DNA of 64,000 nt from Lentibacillus juripiscarius JCM 12147 (GTDB lineage Bacteria > Bacillota > Bacilli > Bacillales_D > Amphibacillaceae), in contig BBCA01000003.1 in NCBI GenBank assembly GCA_001311805.1, positions 50,344 through 114,343 on the forward strand, in the 5' to 3' direction. Positions within the stretch are counted from its first letter, which is position 1. Each line of letters begins with the position of its first letter. Both the position numbers and the translations under genes were made by a program. Below, piece by piece: positions 36,048-46,154 of the stretch. The notes under the pieces are model-generated. The model searched no databases. It was not told the DNA's origin and saw nothing but the letters and a program-made list of their open reading frames with translations.

Positions 36048-36558
36048 TTAGAAGCTTGTGAGTGTCAGGACGTCATAGCCTTCCAGATTGTCTGATCCGT
36101 TCAAATAGGACAGTTCCACCAGAAATGCACAGCCGACAACAATGCCACCCAATGCTTCCACTAGTTGGATTGTCGCCTCAATCGTACCGCCCGTGGCAAG
36201 CAAGTCATCTGTAATCAGTACGCGCTGCCCGGGTTTAATTGCATCTTTGTGGATGGTAAGAACATTCTTGCCATACTCGAGACCATAATCAACTTTAATC
36301 ACTTCCCGCGGAAGCTTGCCTTCTTTACGTACGGGAGCGAAGCCAACTTCCAGGCATAAGAAACCGGACATCCAATAATGAATCCCCTTGCTTCCGGTCC
36401 GACAACAAGATCGATGTCTTTCTCATCTGCAAATGCTACTATTCATCAACAGCTGCTTTGAAAGCTTTTCCGTTATCCATTAATGGTGTTATATCTTTGA
36501 ACTGTATACCCTCTTTCGGCCAGTCCTCGACTATTTTTATATAATTTTTATAATCCAT
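36048..36558 (-). CDS. apt: Apt, adenine phosphoribosyltransferase
   Basis: Salvages adenine to AMP. About 170 residues. [20 protein letters not shown] at the N-terminus, [12 protein letters not shown], and the PRPP-binding loop [16 protein letters not shown]. Two frameshifts (near 36441 and 36356) truncate the long frame; the ATG at 36558 follows AGGAGG inside the last codons of recJ, so the two are translationally coupled. Order recJ-apt-relA matches B. subtilis. Confidence 0.94.
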
Positions 36559-38875
36559 CAATCATTTCCTCCTCGGGCTCTAGCCTGCGTTCCAAACAAG
36601 TAGCAAACCACGTTTTCAATTCATTATATGCTGAATAATAAAGTGTTTTTTCGATATCAGTTCTGTTCAGCCGTTCCTGATACAGGCCTGACTCACTAAG
36701 ATCCTTCTGTGAAGGTTTTTGTTCAGCTGCATAACATTATTCTCTATTTTAACAAAATCCAGCTCAAAAAACACATTCGACATAAACAGAATTCTATCCT
36801 TTGTCCAGTCTTTCGCGTCCATAATCATCGGTAAGTCTTTCTGTAAATGGATTGTTTTTGCCTGGCCAGAATCCCGTACAACCATTTGAAGTCTTCTCTT
36901 GATGGAAAAGCCTTCATAAACGCACTTTCCTGCAGGTAAAAACATGCATGAATCGTATCTGGATGAAGTTCTTTCACCAGGCTCTCCAGTATCGTTAAAC
37001 TTGGTGGCATATCATACAAGTATAAGGTGTGAATACCTTTTAAACTGCTAATGTCTGTATCATATGTAACGCATACGACGTTATCCGGCATGTCATTTTC
37101 ATCCGGAAGCTGTTGAAATACTGCAACATGTCCAGTTTCATGGCGCACATACGGCGTGATGTCTAACATTCTTGTTCCACGATGGTCAAATAGCTGCCAT
37201 TCATCAATCCGCATGTCCTGGATAACAATCTGAACTTTTCTGAACCCATTCCACTCATTAATATTCAGCTCTCCGGCCACCGATACTGGTGTTTGCGGTG
37301 ATAGCTGGTGATAAAGGCCGCCGAAACCAAATCCGATGCCATCCAGTTTTTTGACCATTTTTTTTGGAATTGCAATTTCAGATGATTTTTACCACTGCCA
37401 ATTTGGCGCATACCCGTTGGTACGTCTTTCAAGTGGAACAACGGTTTCGGATTAGCCATACCAAATGGTGCCAACTGATTAATTTCTGCCACGAGTTCTT
37501 CATTTATTTCCGGAATCGTAATTGTTTTCGAAATAGCAATCTCCTGAGTGAAGTCTTCTTTTGAGAGTTGCTGGAAGATTAGGCTGTCCAGTTCTTGTTT
37601 CAATGTCTCTACATTTTCTAGCGGCAGTGTCATACCTGCTGCCTGGGCATGCCCACCAAATTGTGTAAAAACATTCCTTATCTTCATACAGTTCGAAAAT
37701 AAATCAAACGCTGGAATACTTCGGGCAGACCCTTTTGCTTCACCTCTCTCGGGAAAAACAGACAGAACAATTGCCGGACGGTCATATTTCCGGACAAGGT
37801 TTGACGCCACGATGCCCAGAACACCTTCATTCCAGCCTTCTTTGGCGACAACAATGACACCCTGGTGATCTACCGGATTTGCCATATCCTCGGCTTCTTT
37901 CACAATTTCACTGACAATCTTCTTCCGTTCCCGATTAATGGATTCCACTTCCTGAGCCATGTCAGCTGCTTCATCACCATTTTCAGCAAGCAAAAGCTGA
38001 ACAGCTAAAGAAGCATCTTGTAATCTGCCCACTGCGTTTAGTCTGGGACCTATCGAAAAACCAATATCCTCTTCACTGACATGCCCCTGTAAGCCGCAGA
38101 CATTCTTTAGGGCCACTAATCCGGGCCTGGCTGTATTGGCCAATCGCTGTAATCCGTAATGGGCAATGACCCGGTTTTCACCAGTCAGCGGTACCAGGTC
38201 AGCGATGGTTCCAATTGCCGCCAGATCCAGAAATTGCTTCGGAAAGGAGCCGAGCAGTCCTTCGGCGAACTTCAGTGCCACTCCTGCCCCGGCAAGTTCT
38301 TTAAACGGGTAGTCAGATGAACATTTGGGATGAACGATTGCATAAGCGTCCGGCAGCTCGTCCTGCACTTCATGGTGATCGGTAATAATCAAATCCAAAC
38401 CGAGCTGTTTTGCGACCTCTGCTTCATGCACAGAGGCAATACCTGTGTCTACCGTTATAATAAGCCGAAAACCATTGTCGTAAGCGGCATGGAAAGCTTC
38501 CTCATTCGGTCCGTACCCCTCCGTGAAACGGTTCGGTATATAATAATCACAATCAGCCCCAAGCTGCTGAAGTGTTTCCATCATAATGGACGTCGAACTG
38601 ACACCATCTGCATCGTAATCACCATATACAAGAATCTTTTCCCCGTCCTCGATTCCTTTTTGTACACGGTTCGTTGCCTTCTCCATATCTGATAACCACT
38701 TTACACTATATAATTGCTCTAAATCAGGCGTTAAAAATTTCTCAGCATCTTCAGTTGACGTGATGCCCCGCTGCATTAATAATTCGCTGATGAGCGGTGA
38801 GAATTTGCCAGTAGCCAAACTTGCAGGCTCTGTTGGTGTTTCCGGAAACTTCCATTTCATCTTGCTCTGTAACAT
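36548..38875 (-). CDS. recJ: RecJ, single-strand DNA 5'-3' exonuclease
   Basis: DHH-family nuclease for recombination and repair. About 775 residues (B. subtilis 786). DHH domain motifs [20 protein letters not shown] and the eponymous ITDHHE are clear; AGAGVALKF and the DHHA1 domain with [13 protein letters not shown] follow; then an OB-fold and a Firmicutes-type C-terminal extension. I start at the ATG at 38875 ([14 protein letters not shown]), preceded by AGGGGTGAG. At least three frameshifts (near 37350, 36870, 36720). Its last codons overlap apt. Confidence 0.93.
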
Positions 38876-38942
38876 GTACTCACCCCTGACTAATCTAGTA
38901 TACAAGAGATTGGGACAGGGAGCAATTACGTTTCCTATTGTA

Positions 38943-39259
38943 TTATTTTTCAAATGAATTGACATCTGCTTCGGCTTCCGATTCGTTCTCAAGCCCATGT
39001 TCCTTGAGCGCATCCTTCATTCGATCCCGCTCTGTCTGCAATTGTTTCAATTCCCGTTGCAGCCGGACTATTTTCACAAGTCCCGAAGAAGCTGTAATAA
39101 TTCCGCCCATCAATACAGAGAACAATATCACGAGTATGAGTGGTGCTTCTCCCGTTCCGAAAAGATAATTGACTTCAACAGGACCGACGTTGCTCACAGC
39201 AAAGACGGAGACAATAATGACAAAATAATGGCAAGAATGACGTACGTTTGCCCTCGCAC
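38943..39259 (-). CDS. LapA-family (DUF1049) small membrane protein
   Basis: About 105 residues: two membrane helices, with FAVSNVGPVEVNYLFG between them (the DUF1049/LapA signature), and a C-terminal coiled coil (IVRLQRELKQLQTERDRMK). I place a GTG start at 39259 after AGGAGG, which yields RGQTYVILAIILSLL; a frameshift near 39210 scrambles the first helix in the raw frame. It stands between recJ and secDF as in B. subtilis (yrvD). Confidence 0.82.
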
Positions 39260-39327
39260 ACATAAACCTCCTTTAAACGAAATGCCTGTCAGAATAAATT
39301 ACCCTATTTTTTCTATCTTTAACCACA

Positions 39328-39358
39328 AAGAAACCCCCGAAAGAATTATTTCGGGGGT
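39328..39358 (-). terminator. Terminator of secDF
   Basis: Minus strand CCCCCGAAA pairs with TTTCGGGGG over a 6-nt loop, followed by a T-rich tract. Confidence 0.85.
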
Positions 39359-39377
39359 CCTGGTTATCTTGCCCTTA

Positions 39378-41651
39378 TTACACTTGCGGGCCTTCTGTAC
39401 GTTTCTTTTTGGCAAAGACAACCGGCTTGTTTTTGATATTTCTGCTGCGCCAGACCAGCCAGAGCTGTGATGCGAGGAACAAAGAAGAATACGTTCCTGC
39501 GAGCAGTCCGACGGCAAGTGCAATCGCAAAACCGGTAATTGACTGTGCACCGAGAAACAGAAAAGCAAGTACGGCAATCATCGTTGTAACAGTTGTATTC
39601 ACACTTCTCGTCATCGTCTGCACAAGACTTCTGTTGACAATTTTAGCAAGTTCTCCAAACGATTTGACCCGTTTCTTTAAGCGCAAATTCTCCCGTATCC
39701 TGTCAAACGTGACAATCGTATCATTAATGGAATACCCAATAATGGTCAGGATGGCTGCCACAATGGTCACATCAAATTCAATCTGGGTCAGGCTGAAAAT
39801 AGCCAGTATGAAAAACGCATCGTGAACAAGCGCGATAATTGATGTAATGGCAAAAACATTTCAAACCTTAGTGTCACATATAGAACAATGCCGACGGATG
39901 CAATTGCAACAGCATATAGCGCATTTTTCACCAGTCTTCTCCAACAATCGGTGAAACAACACTCACGCTCGTATCCGCATTGAAGTTTTCTTTGAAATAC
40001 GCTTGCACATCTGCAATCCTCTCTTCATCAATCACCTGGTCATACCGGAGAACGGCACCCTCATGATTATTGCCAGTCAGGACAACCGATTTGGCTTGCA
40101 AATTAAGTTCCTCCAAGCCATTTTTAATTTCTTCCGTGTCAAGACTCTCATCTGCTGCAAGCTGAATACGCGATCCACTGGTGAAATCAATTCCCGGATT
40201 CAACTGGAAGATACCCAGTGACACTGCACCAAGAACAACCATAACCGCTGATGCGATAAAGAATTTTCGCCGGTGCTGCACAACATTGGGGTTCCTGCCA
40301 AATGCTTTCGGCTCCCTCTCCGCTGTATCAGCGATATCCTTCATGTCCTTTTTCTTCACACCGAACCAGCCCGGACGGTTTCGCAAAAATTTGCTTCTGA
40401 CCCACAGCCCCATCAACAAACGGGTTCCATAGACCGCTGTCAGGAAACTTATAACGATACTGAGGATTAGCATCGTCGCAAACCCTTTGACCGAACTGGT
40501 GCCAAAAATGAACAGGACAGCTGCTGCCAGCATCGTTGTGATATTTGCGTCCACAATGGCTCTAAGCGAGTTTTTGGAGCCCGCTTTAAATGACGCGAAT
40601 ATGGATTTGCCTTCCCGGAGCTCTTCTTTAATCCGCTCGAAAGTAATAATGTTGGCATCCACCGCCATACCGACACCAAGAATGAGTGCTGCAATTCCCT
40701 GCAATGTCAGTACACCATTCATAAGATTAAAGACGAGTAGAATCAGATAGATGTACACACTCAGATTAATGGCGGCAATGACACCAGGAAAACGATAGAC
40801 AGCCATAATGAATAAAAAGATAAGGCTGATCCCAATAATCCCGGCGAACACGGTTTTATCCAGTGCCTGTTCACCAAACTGTGCCCCCACCGTATTGGAA
40901 TACAGTTCTGTCATGTTGACCGGAAGTGAACCAGCATTAATGATATCAGCAAGGCGCTGTGCCGATTCCACGGTGAAATTCCCTTCAATCATCACGTCAG
41001 TCGTATTCAGCGTTTCTTTAACACCCGCTGCTGAAACATATTTGGAATCTTCTTTCTGTACTTCTTCTTTGAACGAATTTCCTTCCTGGTAATCCATCCA
41101 AATGACAAGCAAATCTTTACGCTGCGGGAATGGAACGCCTGGTTCATATTTCGCCGAAAGCTTACTTGTGATGTCACGGAATTCCGATGCATCTTTCAGC
41201 TTCAAGGTAACAATCGGTTCATTTGTCTGGGGATGGAAATCCTGCTGGGCCGCTCCTTCAACCAGGTTGCTTCCATCCATCAGTTTCTCATCATCCACAT
41301 TCCTGAACGTGACCCTTGCAGAAGTGGATAAAATCTCCCGGGCCTCTTCTGGATTTTAATGCCGGCAAGCTGCACGCGAATTCGATCGTCGCCTTCAATA
41401 TCAATATTCGCCTCACTGATGCCAAGGCGGTTCACGCGGTCGTTCAGTATCTGGACCGTCGACTCCAGCAAAGCCCTGTCCGTTTCCTGCCCTTCTTCAA
41501 CCGGCTCTACTTCATACAAAATCTCAAAGCCGCCCTGAAGATCAAGGCCTAAGTTAATATCCTTCGTAATGCCTGTTACCGTTGTTCCGATTGTTCCTGC
41601 GAACAATAAGACAATCAGAAAAAAGGCAACAATTCTGCCTCTGTTTTTCAT
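39378..41651 (-). CDS. secDF: SecDF, fused preprotein translocase accessory subunit
   Basis: Proton-driven membrane protein that aids late steps of Sec export; SecD and SecF are one polypeptide as in B. subtilis. About 757 residues, 12 predicted membrane helices. SecD half: GLDLQGGFEILYEV, GNFTVESAQRLADIINAG, GMAVDANIITFERIKEEL. SecF half: LNPGIDFTSGSRIQL and GYSINDTIVTFDRIRENL. Frameshifts near 41355, 39930 and 39855. ATG at 41651 after AAGGAGG. Confidence 0.95.
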
Positions 41652-41707
41652 CCAATGGTAGCCTCCTTAGAACCGCTTAAACAAAACAATTCCATATGTA
41701 TGTATTC

Positions 41708-42016
41708 CTAGTCCGCTTCGCCCGCACTGTTATCCGTAAGCGCAGCAATCGAAGCCATTAAATTATCATCCTGATGGGCATTAATTGTCAAATAACTCAT
41801 ATAAACATTTGACGAAAGCTGGAATATATCCTGAACTATTTCAAACAGCCGCTTGGATGGATCACCTTTCCAAACTTTTTCATTCAGGCAACTCCACACA
41901 TCTTCCCTTGTGGTTTTATCATATCCCATAAGCCGGAATTCACTGGCTTTACTTTCTAAAGCAGGCAGAACTTTCTGTTTCCATTCGTGAACTGTTCTGA
42001 GTGTTTCCACGAACAT
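41708..42016 (-). CDS. comN: ComN-family post-transcriptional regulator
   Basis: 102 residues, intact, matching the Post_transc_reg family (EFRLMGYDKTTREDVWSCL, LFEIVQDIFQLSSNVYMSYL). B. subtilis ComN (YrzD) controls comE mRNA after transcription and interacts with DivIVA. It lies between secDF and spoVB as there. The start may be the ATG at 42016 or a GTG at 42010; the GTG has better spacing from AGGGGAGG. A MITE copy abuts the binding site. Confidence 0.88.
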   Translation of the reverse strand: MFVETLRTVHEWKQKVLPALESKASEFRLMGYDKTTREDVWSCLNEKVWKGDPSKRLFEIVQDIFQLSSNVYMSYLTINAHQDDNLMASIAALTDNSAGEAD

Positions 42017-42030
42017 TCCCTCCCCTTTAA

Positions 42031-42211
42031 GAGGTTGTTCAAAAAGTCCGGTAAAAATGACACATTGAAATTCTTCGTTGGCTTGTTTCTCCGCTCCTTG
42101 GGAAAGAAGACCACTTTCCTGCGTGCAATGCAGCTCAGGGTAGCTTTCCTTATGCTCGAAACTACGCCGCCTCGAATTTCTCGGTCCTTTTTATCCTCCT
42201 TTTGAACACGC
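42031..42211. repeat. MITE-like element, copy 4 (between comN and spoVB)
   Basis: 181 bp in the opposite orientation to copies 1-3. Ends GAGGTTGTTCAAAAAGTCC and, inverted, GGCGTGTTCAAAAGGAGG. Flanking direct repeat CTTTAA (42025-42030 and 42212-42217). It carries the extra internal block seen in copy 2. It lies in the divergent promoter region of comN and spoVB. Confidence 0.87.
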
Positions 42212-42322
42212 CCTTTAATGGCTTTCTCTCGTAATAGAATGATGCTTGTCATGCTTGGCCTATTCAGATGCATATACATTATTGTATCTGAAATTTATTT
42301 TTGAGAAGGTAGGTTGGCCATA

Positions 42323-43866
42323 TTGAGCAAACAAACATTTTGCAGGGGACATTAATCCTTATAGCGGCAGGTATGGTAACCAGACTCTTAGGCTTTATCA
42401 ACCGACTCGTAGTGGCCAGGGTAATGGGCGAAGAAGGGGTTGGCCTTTATATGATGGCGTTGCTACATTATTCCTTGTCATCACCCTGACACAGCTGGGA
42501 CTCCCTGTAGCCATCTCCAAACGGGTATCGGAAGCAGAGGCTAAGCATGACCGTGCCAAAGTAAAGCGAATCCTTGTTGTATCACTACTTATCACAGGCA
42601 TTGCAAGCATTGTTTTCACGGTCGGCATGGTTCTTGCAGCACCATTCATTGCCTCAACGCTGCTCACAGATGAAAGAACGATGTATCCGTTAATCGCCAT
42701 AAGTCCGATTGTGCCAATCACTGCCGTAACTTCGGTTCTTCGGGGGTATTTCCAGGGCCGGCAAAACATGAAACCGCAAAGTTATGCGCTTGTGATTGAA
42801 CAAGCAGTTCGAATCACATTTGTTGCTTTTTGTCAATCTGCTTTTGCCATATGGGGTGGAATTTGCCGCTGCCGGGGCCATGTTCAGTGTGATTCTCGGT
42901 GAGCTTGCATCATTACTATTTCTTGTCTGGTTATTCAAACGGAATAAAGTTGTCCAAATCAGACACCGTTTCTTCCAATATCTATGGTCGAGCAAGGAAA
43001 CCGTTAAGGAGCTTTTTTCCATATCCCTGCCAAGTACAGGAAGCAGGCTGATTGGGAATATATCACATTTCCTTGAACCTATTCTTGTCGCCCAAAGTCT
43101 GGCACTTGCGGGCATTTCCAGTTCACTGGCAACCAAACAATATGGGGAACTCACTGGTTATGTTTTACCATTGCTGTTCCTGCCTACTTTCATAACAAAT
43201 TCGTTATCCATTGCCCTTGTGCCATCGATATCTGAAGCAGACGCACACAAAAACAACAGCCTTATCCATTATCGGATTCATCAGGCTATTCGGATTTCAT
43301 TCGCTTCCGGGGGGTTGGCAACTGTTGTACTTACATTATTTGCCGAACCAATACTGACATTCATGTACGGTACAGCTAACGCAAGCAACTTCCTGGTGCT
43401 GATGGCTCCCTTCTTTCTTTTGCTTTATATTCAGTCTCCACTACAGGCAGCATTACAGGCAATGGACTTGGCCAAGCCGGCCATGTGGAACAGTCTGATC
43501 GGAGCAGCAATCAAACTGACCGTACTCTTTTTACTTGCTTCAAACCCAACATTCGGAATAAATGGTGTTGCAATCGCGATGTCTGTCGGTGTCATTCTTG
43601 TAACGCTCTTACACCTGGCAAGCCTTTATAAGGAAATAAGGTTCATGATACCTTGGAAAGATCTTTTGAAAATGGGGGTGCTGATCGCAGCAACATGGGG
43701 GAGCGGTCACTATTTAAAAAATACCTTCACAGGCCTTGAAACGAATTTGTTTTATTTTATCCTGATTGTCGCCCTGCTGTCTTGTGTTTATCTCCTATTC
43801 CTATTTATTTTACGGTTCATAACTAAAGATGAGCTAAGGCAGATACCGCTCTTACAAAATGGATAA
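42323..43866 (+). CDS. spoVB: SpoVB, stage V sporulation polysaccharide/lipid flippase-like protein
   Basis: MOP-superfamily membrane protein needed for spore cortex synthesis. About 514 residues (B. subtilis 518), 14 predicted helices. MVTRLLGFINRLVVARVMG, GEEGVGLYMMA, QLGLPVAISKRVSEAEA and ISPIVPITAVTSVLRGYFQG are family signatures. The start is a TTG at 42323 (LSKQTF...). Three frameshifts (missing T near 42335, missing C near 42460, one near 42836) break the first third. Divergent from comN as in B. subtilis. Confidence 0.92.
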
Positions 43867-43996
43867 ATTAGAAAGGCTGTTTTCTAAAGTAACGGGTTCA
43901 GTTCCGGGAGAGAAAAAAAATGCTAATATCAAGGTAAAAAAACACACTAACTGATATTCTTTTACCGTAAATTAACAATATAAATAACAAGCAAAA

Positions 43997-44021
43997 AACG
44001 CTCAGAATATATCTGAGCGTT
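43997..44021. terminator. Hairpin downstream of spoVB
   Basis: AACGCTCAGA pairs with TCTGAGCGTT around a short AT loop. It could terminate spoVB transcripts. A very similar stem occurs at 46.04 kb. Confidence 0.6.
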
Positions 44022-44094
44022 ATTAAATCGTTTATAATTTATTTTTCTTTTTCTACAATCGCGCCCGTTCCGCGCCCATTTTGGAACAGACACT

Positions 44095-44377
44095 TTAATT
44101 AGTTATTAACGTTTTTAAATCTTTGTGTTTATAGTTTATTACCTCAACAGATGGATTTGAATTATTTTGTGTAAAATCTCCTGTGGTAAAATCAATGCTA
44201 AAAGTTATTGTTGTTTTAGCAGAACCATAAAAAAATGTTCGTCTTACTAAGGTTTTATCATCGATCTTTAATTCTATTAATTCTTCATCTTCCCTTCTGT
44301 ATTACTGGAAAGATAATTAAATACACCAACTAAAACGTCAAAGCTATTCCAATTAACATTACAGTTTCTTTTGACAT
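44095..44377 (-). CDS. Hypothetical small membrane-anchored protein
   Basis: Reconstructed protein of about 94 residues: MSKETVMLIGIALTFLVGVF is a single N-terminal membrane helix, followed by NYLSSNTEG and a soluble part with EELIELKIDDKTLVRRTFFY and ITFSIDFTTGDFTQNNSN, ending KHKDLKTLITN. I do not recognise a family. Two frameshifts (after codon 15 and near residue 30) hide it from simple frame searches. Composition is very AT-rich, unlike neighbours, which fits recent transfer. An AACGGG motif lies 26 bp after the stop. Confidence 0.55.
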
Positions 44378-44734
44378 TAAATGCCCCCATCCGAAAGTTT
44401 CGATACAAACACAATAAGTTACTTCACTATCTGGCCCTATTCAGAAGGATACAGTTATTCGATTAGCACGTCCTTTAATTGAATATCTTTTCTCAAGTAG
44501 TTTATACAATTTCGCTAAACTGAGAGCTGCGTTGTATGAGAGCTAAAAACAATGATTTTTGTTTGAAAACCATTTTCTGTGTTACAATAAACATAGAAAA
44601 AGGTATAAGACATAAACTAATAAAAAGACCGAAGATACGGCAATATCTCCGGTCAGCAATTAATCGCTCCCCTTCAAGAGGGGTCAGCGCGAGTAAGAAA
44701 TAGACCTCACCCGTTCGCTAAAACTCAGGGAGGT
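44378..44734. other. AT-rich gap with stem-loops, upstream part unassigned
   Basis: Bases 44378-44620 show no gene or repeat that I recognise. From 44623 on the sequence is the structured 3' part of the toxin module described next, including a stem CTCCCCTT/AAGAGGGG near 44668. Confidence 0.5.
44623..44655 (-). terminator. Terminator of the holin-like toxin transcript
   Basis: GACCGGAGATATTG pairs with CGTATCTTCGGTC on the minus strand and is followed by TTTTT. Confidence 0.8.
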
Positions 44735-44743
44735 CTATTTCTT
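44695..44743. repeat. Long perfect stem-loop over the toxin stop codon
   Basis: AAGAAATAGACCTC (44695-44708) is repeated in perfect inversion at 44730-44743, with a 21-nt loop. On the minus strand the upstream arm contains the toxin stop codon. Such stems are typical of type I toxin mRNAs and are the likely site of antisense RNA pairing. Confidence 0.8.
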
Positions 44744-44812
44744 ATGGTCTATAATCGTTACAACGAGTGTTGCAAAAGCGATCATTAGAACCATTGTCTC
44801 AAAAATAGACAA
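44735..44812 (-). CDS. Putative holin-like toxin (Hol_Tox family), type I toxin-antitoxin
   Basis: A 25-residue hydrophobic peptide, too short for usual gene searches: starts LSIFETMVLMIAFATLV and ends TIIDHKK. The pattern of a short polar start, ETMVLMIAF and one membrane helix is the signature of the Hol_Tox small toxins (TxpA-like type I systems), which damage the membrane when unrepressed. The start is TTG after GAAGGGGGTG; an in-frame ATG lies seven codons on. The stop sits in a perfect stem and the transcript ends at a strong terminator. The antitoxin would be an antisense RNA from the plus strand over 44.62-44.80 kb; I could not locate its promoter. Confidence 0.78.
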   Translation of the reverse strand: MSIFETMVLMIAFATLVVTIIDHKK

Positions 44813-45073
44813 GGCAACACCCCCTTCCGTTATAGCGTATCGCAAGACACTACAACCGACAGGGTGCGCCGACCTCCCTTGAGGAAAACGCGATTATTGC
44901 ATATTTCCATTATATCACTTGCCTAAGAAGTTTAAAGAAGCTTTTTAATTTTCCTTTAACAAGCTATTCGACTAATAAAATCTTATTTCCTTTGTGCTCA
45001 TTCTTGGCGATTTTGTGCAATATGAAAGTATTCCTTACTAGAGAATAGAGCCCGTTTGCGGCATAAACTAGAA

Positions 45074-45573
45074 TCATAAGAGTTTTGACATATTATATTC
45101 ATCAACGAATTCGCTATCAATAAATAAGGAGTGTCTTTTTGTTCCTTCAATTTCAAAACCCACTTTTTTATATAACGATATGGCTGCCTTATTGCGAGTG
45201 ACCACAGTTAATTCCAAACGATGTATATTATGGTTAAACGCCCATTGCTCCAACTTTTTAAATAACATTGCGCCTATTCCTTTTCCCCTATATTCCCCTA
45301 AAATTCCCATAACAATATAGGCTGAATGTTTATTTCTCTTTGCATTTCCGCCAACAGCCATCAAGAACCCAACCAATTCTTTGTTATCATTTTCAGCAAC
45401 AAGTATGGTGGAATTTCCTTTTGTTCAATACTCTCAATCATCTTCAGTTGTTGTTCGACTTGAACGTTTCTTTCCCCAGCTTCCCAAAGCATATATTCAG
45501 ATTCTGCCTCGATCTGTGGAGTAAGGTTGGCAAACCTTTCTGCATCCGATGTCTTTATCTCCCTAATTATCAA
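45074..45573 (-). CDS. GNAT-family N-acetyltransferase
   Basis: About 166 residues. N-terminal LIIREIKTSDAERFANL; acetyl-CoA-binding motif A as YIVMGILGEYRGKGIGAMLFKKLEQWA; motif B as LELTVVTRNKAAISLYKKVGFEIEG. Substrate unknown; it resembles RimI-like and other small-substrate acetyltransferases. The start is TTG after AGGAGG. One frameshift near 45370. It is flanked by two direct copies of a 25-bp motif (45040-45067 and 45586-45614), as if it were a movable single-gene cassette. Confidence 0.85.
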
Positions 45574-46154
45574 TACGTTTCCTCCTAAACAATATGGCCC
45601 GTTTGTCGTATAAAGTTTAAAACCTCTTCTTTCATACAAACATTCACATACATATAAACATTTTAACATCCCAAAACTTCTAGAAGAACCAGAAACGATT
45701 TGGGATCGTCATTCCAAATAACAATGAAATCAACATTCTAATCGATTCACTTTTTAGCGAGTCAATCAGAAGTAGTACATAAATTTATGTACGTTTGATA
45801 AAAATGTTGTTAATTACATTGCCAATTCAGGTATTAAAACACTATAAACGTTGGTATATCAACGAAAAAAGGAGTAATAACGTAACGCTATGTTATTTGC
45901 ACTCCTAATTATTATTTTATCTAATGTTTTCTCTCCTATAACTGAACCCGTTATTCACTAAAGAGAATTTTCACTGTGTTGCAGTTTATATCAACTGCAC
46001 TGAAAAAACAACAACGTTTGCGAAAAGAGCCATTAAAAAACATAACGCTGAAATTATCAGCGTTATGTTTTTTTCGCAGTTGAGAAAGCGTAAATACCTT
46101 GTTACTGCACAAGTGCAACTAAGGCTTTCGCCATTAAGCAATAAGCCAAGTTGG
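45574..46154. other. Non-coding gap with motif copies, a family A fragment and a hairpin
   Basis: No gene is visible. It contains AACGGG motif copies (45603-45598 and 45952-45947, minus strand), a family A repeat end (AAAGAGAATTTTCACTGTG and GCAGTTTATATCAAC at 45960-46000), and a strong hairpin (AACATAACGCTGA pairing with TCAGCGTTATGTT, 46039-46074, with T run) that could end the GNAT-side or transporter-side transcripts. Confidence 0.6.

Larger units (their letters stand above)
43891..45952. other. Cassette-like accessory block bounded by AACGGG motifs
   Basis: A 2.06-kb block between spoVB and the transporter gene carries five copies of a motif beginning AACGGG: plus strand at 43891; minus strand with AACGGG at 44069-44064, 45056-45051, 45603-45598 and 45952-45947. 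The outermost two match over 27 positions in inverted orientation (AACGGGTTCAGTT, then GGAGAGAAAA). Two inner copies lie just after a stop codon (26 bp after the small membrane protein gene, 18 bp after the GNAT gene), and one lies just before the GNAT start. This gives single-gene units separated by a shared site. No recombinase gene is in the window. The interpretation as cassettes is inference. Confidence 0.55.
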
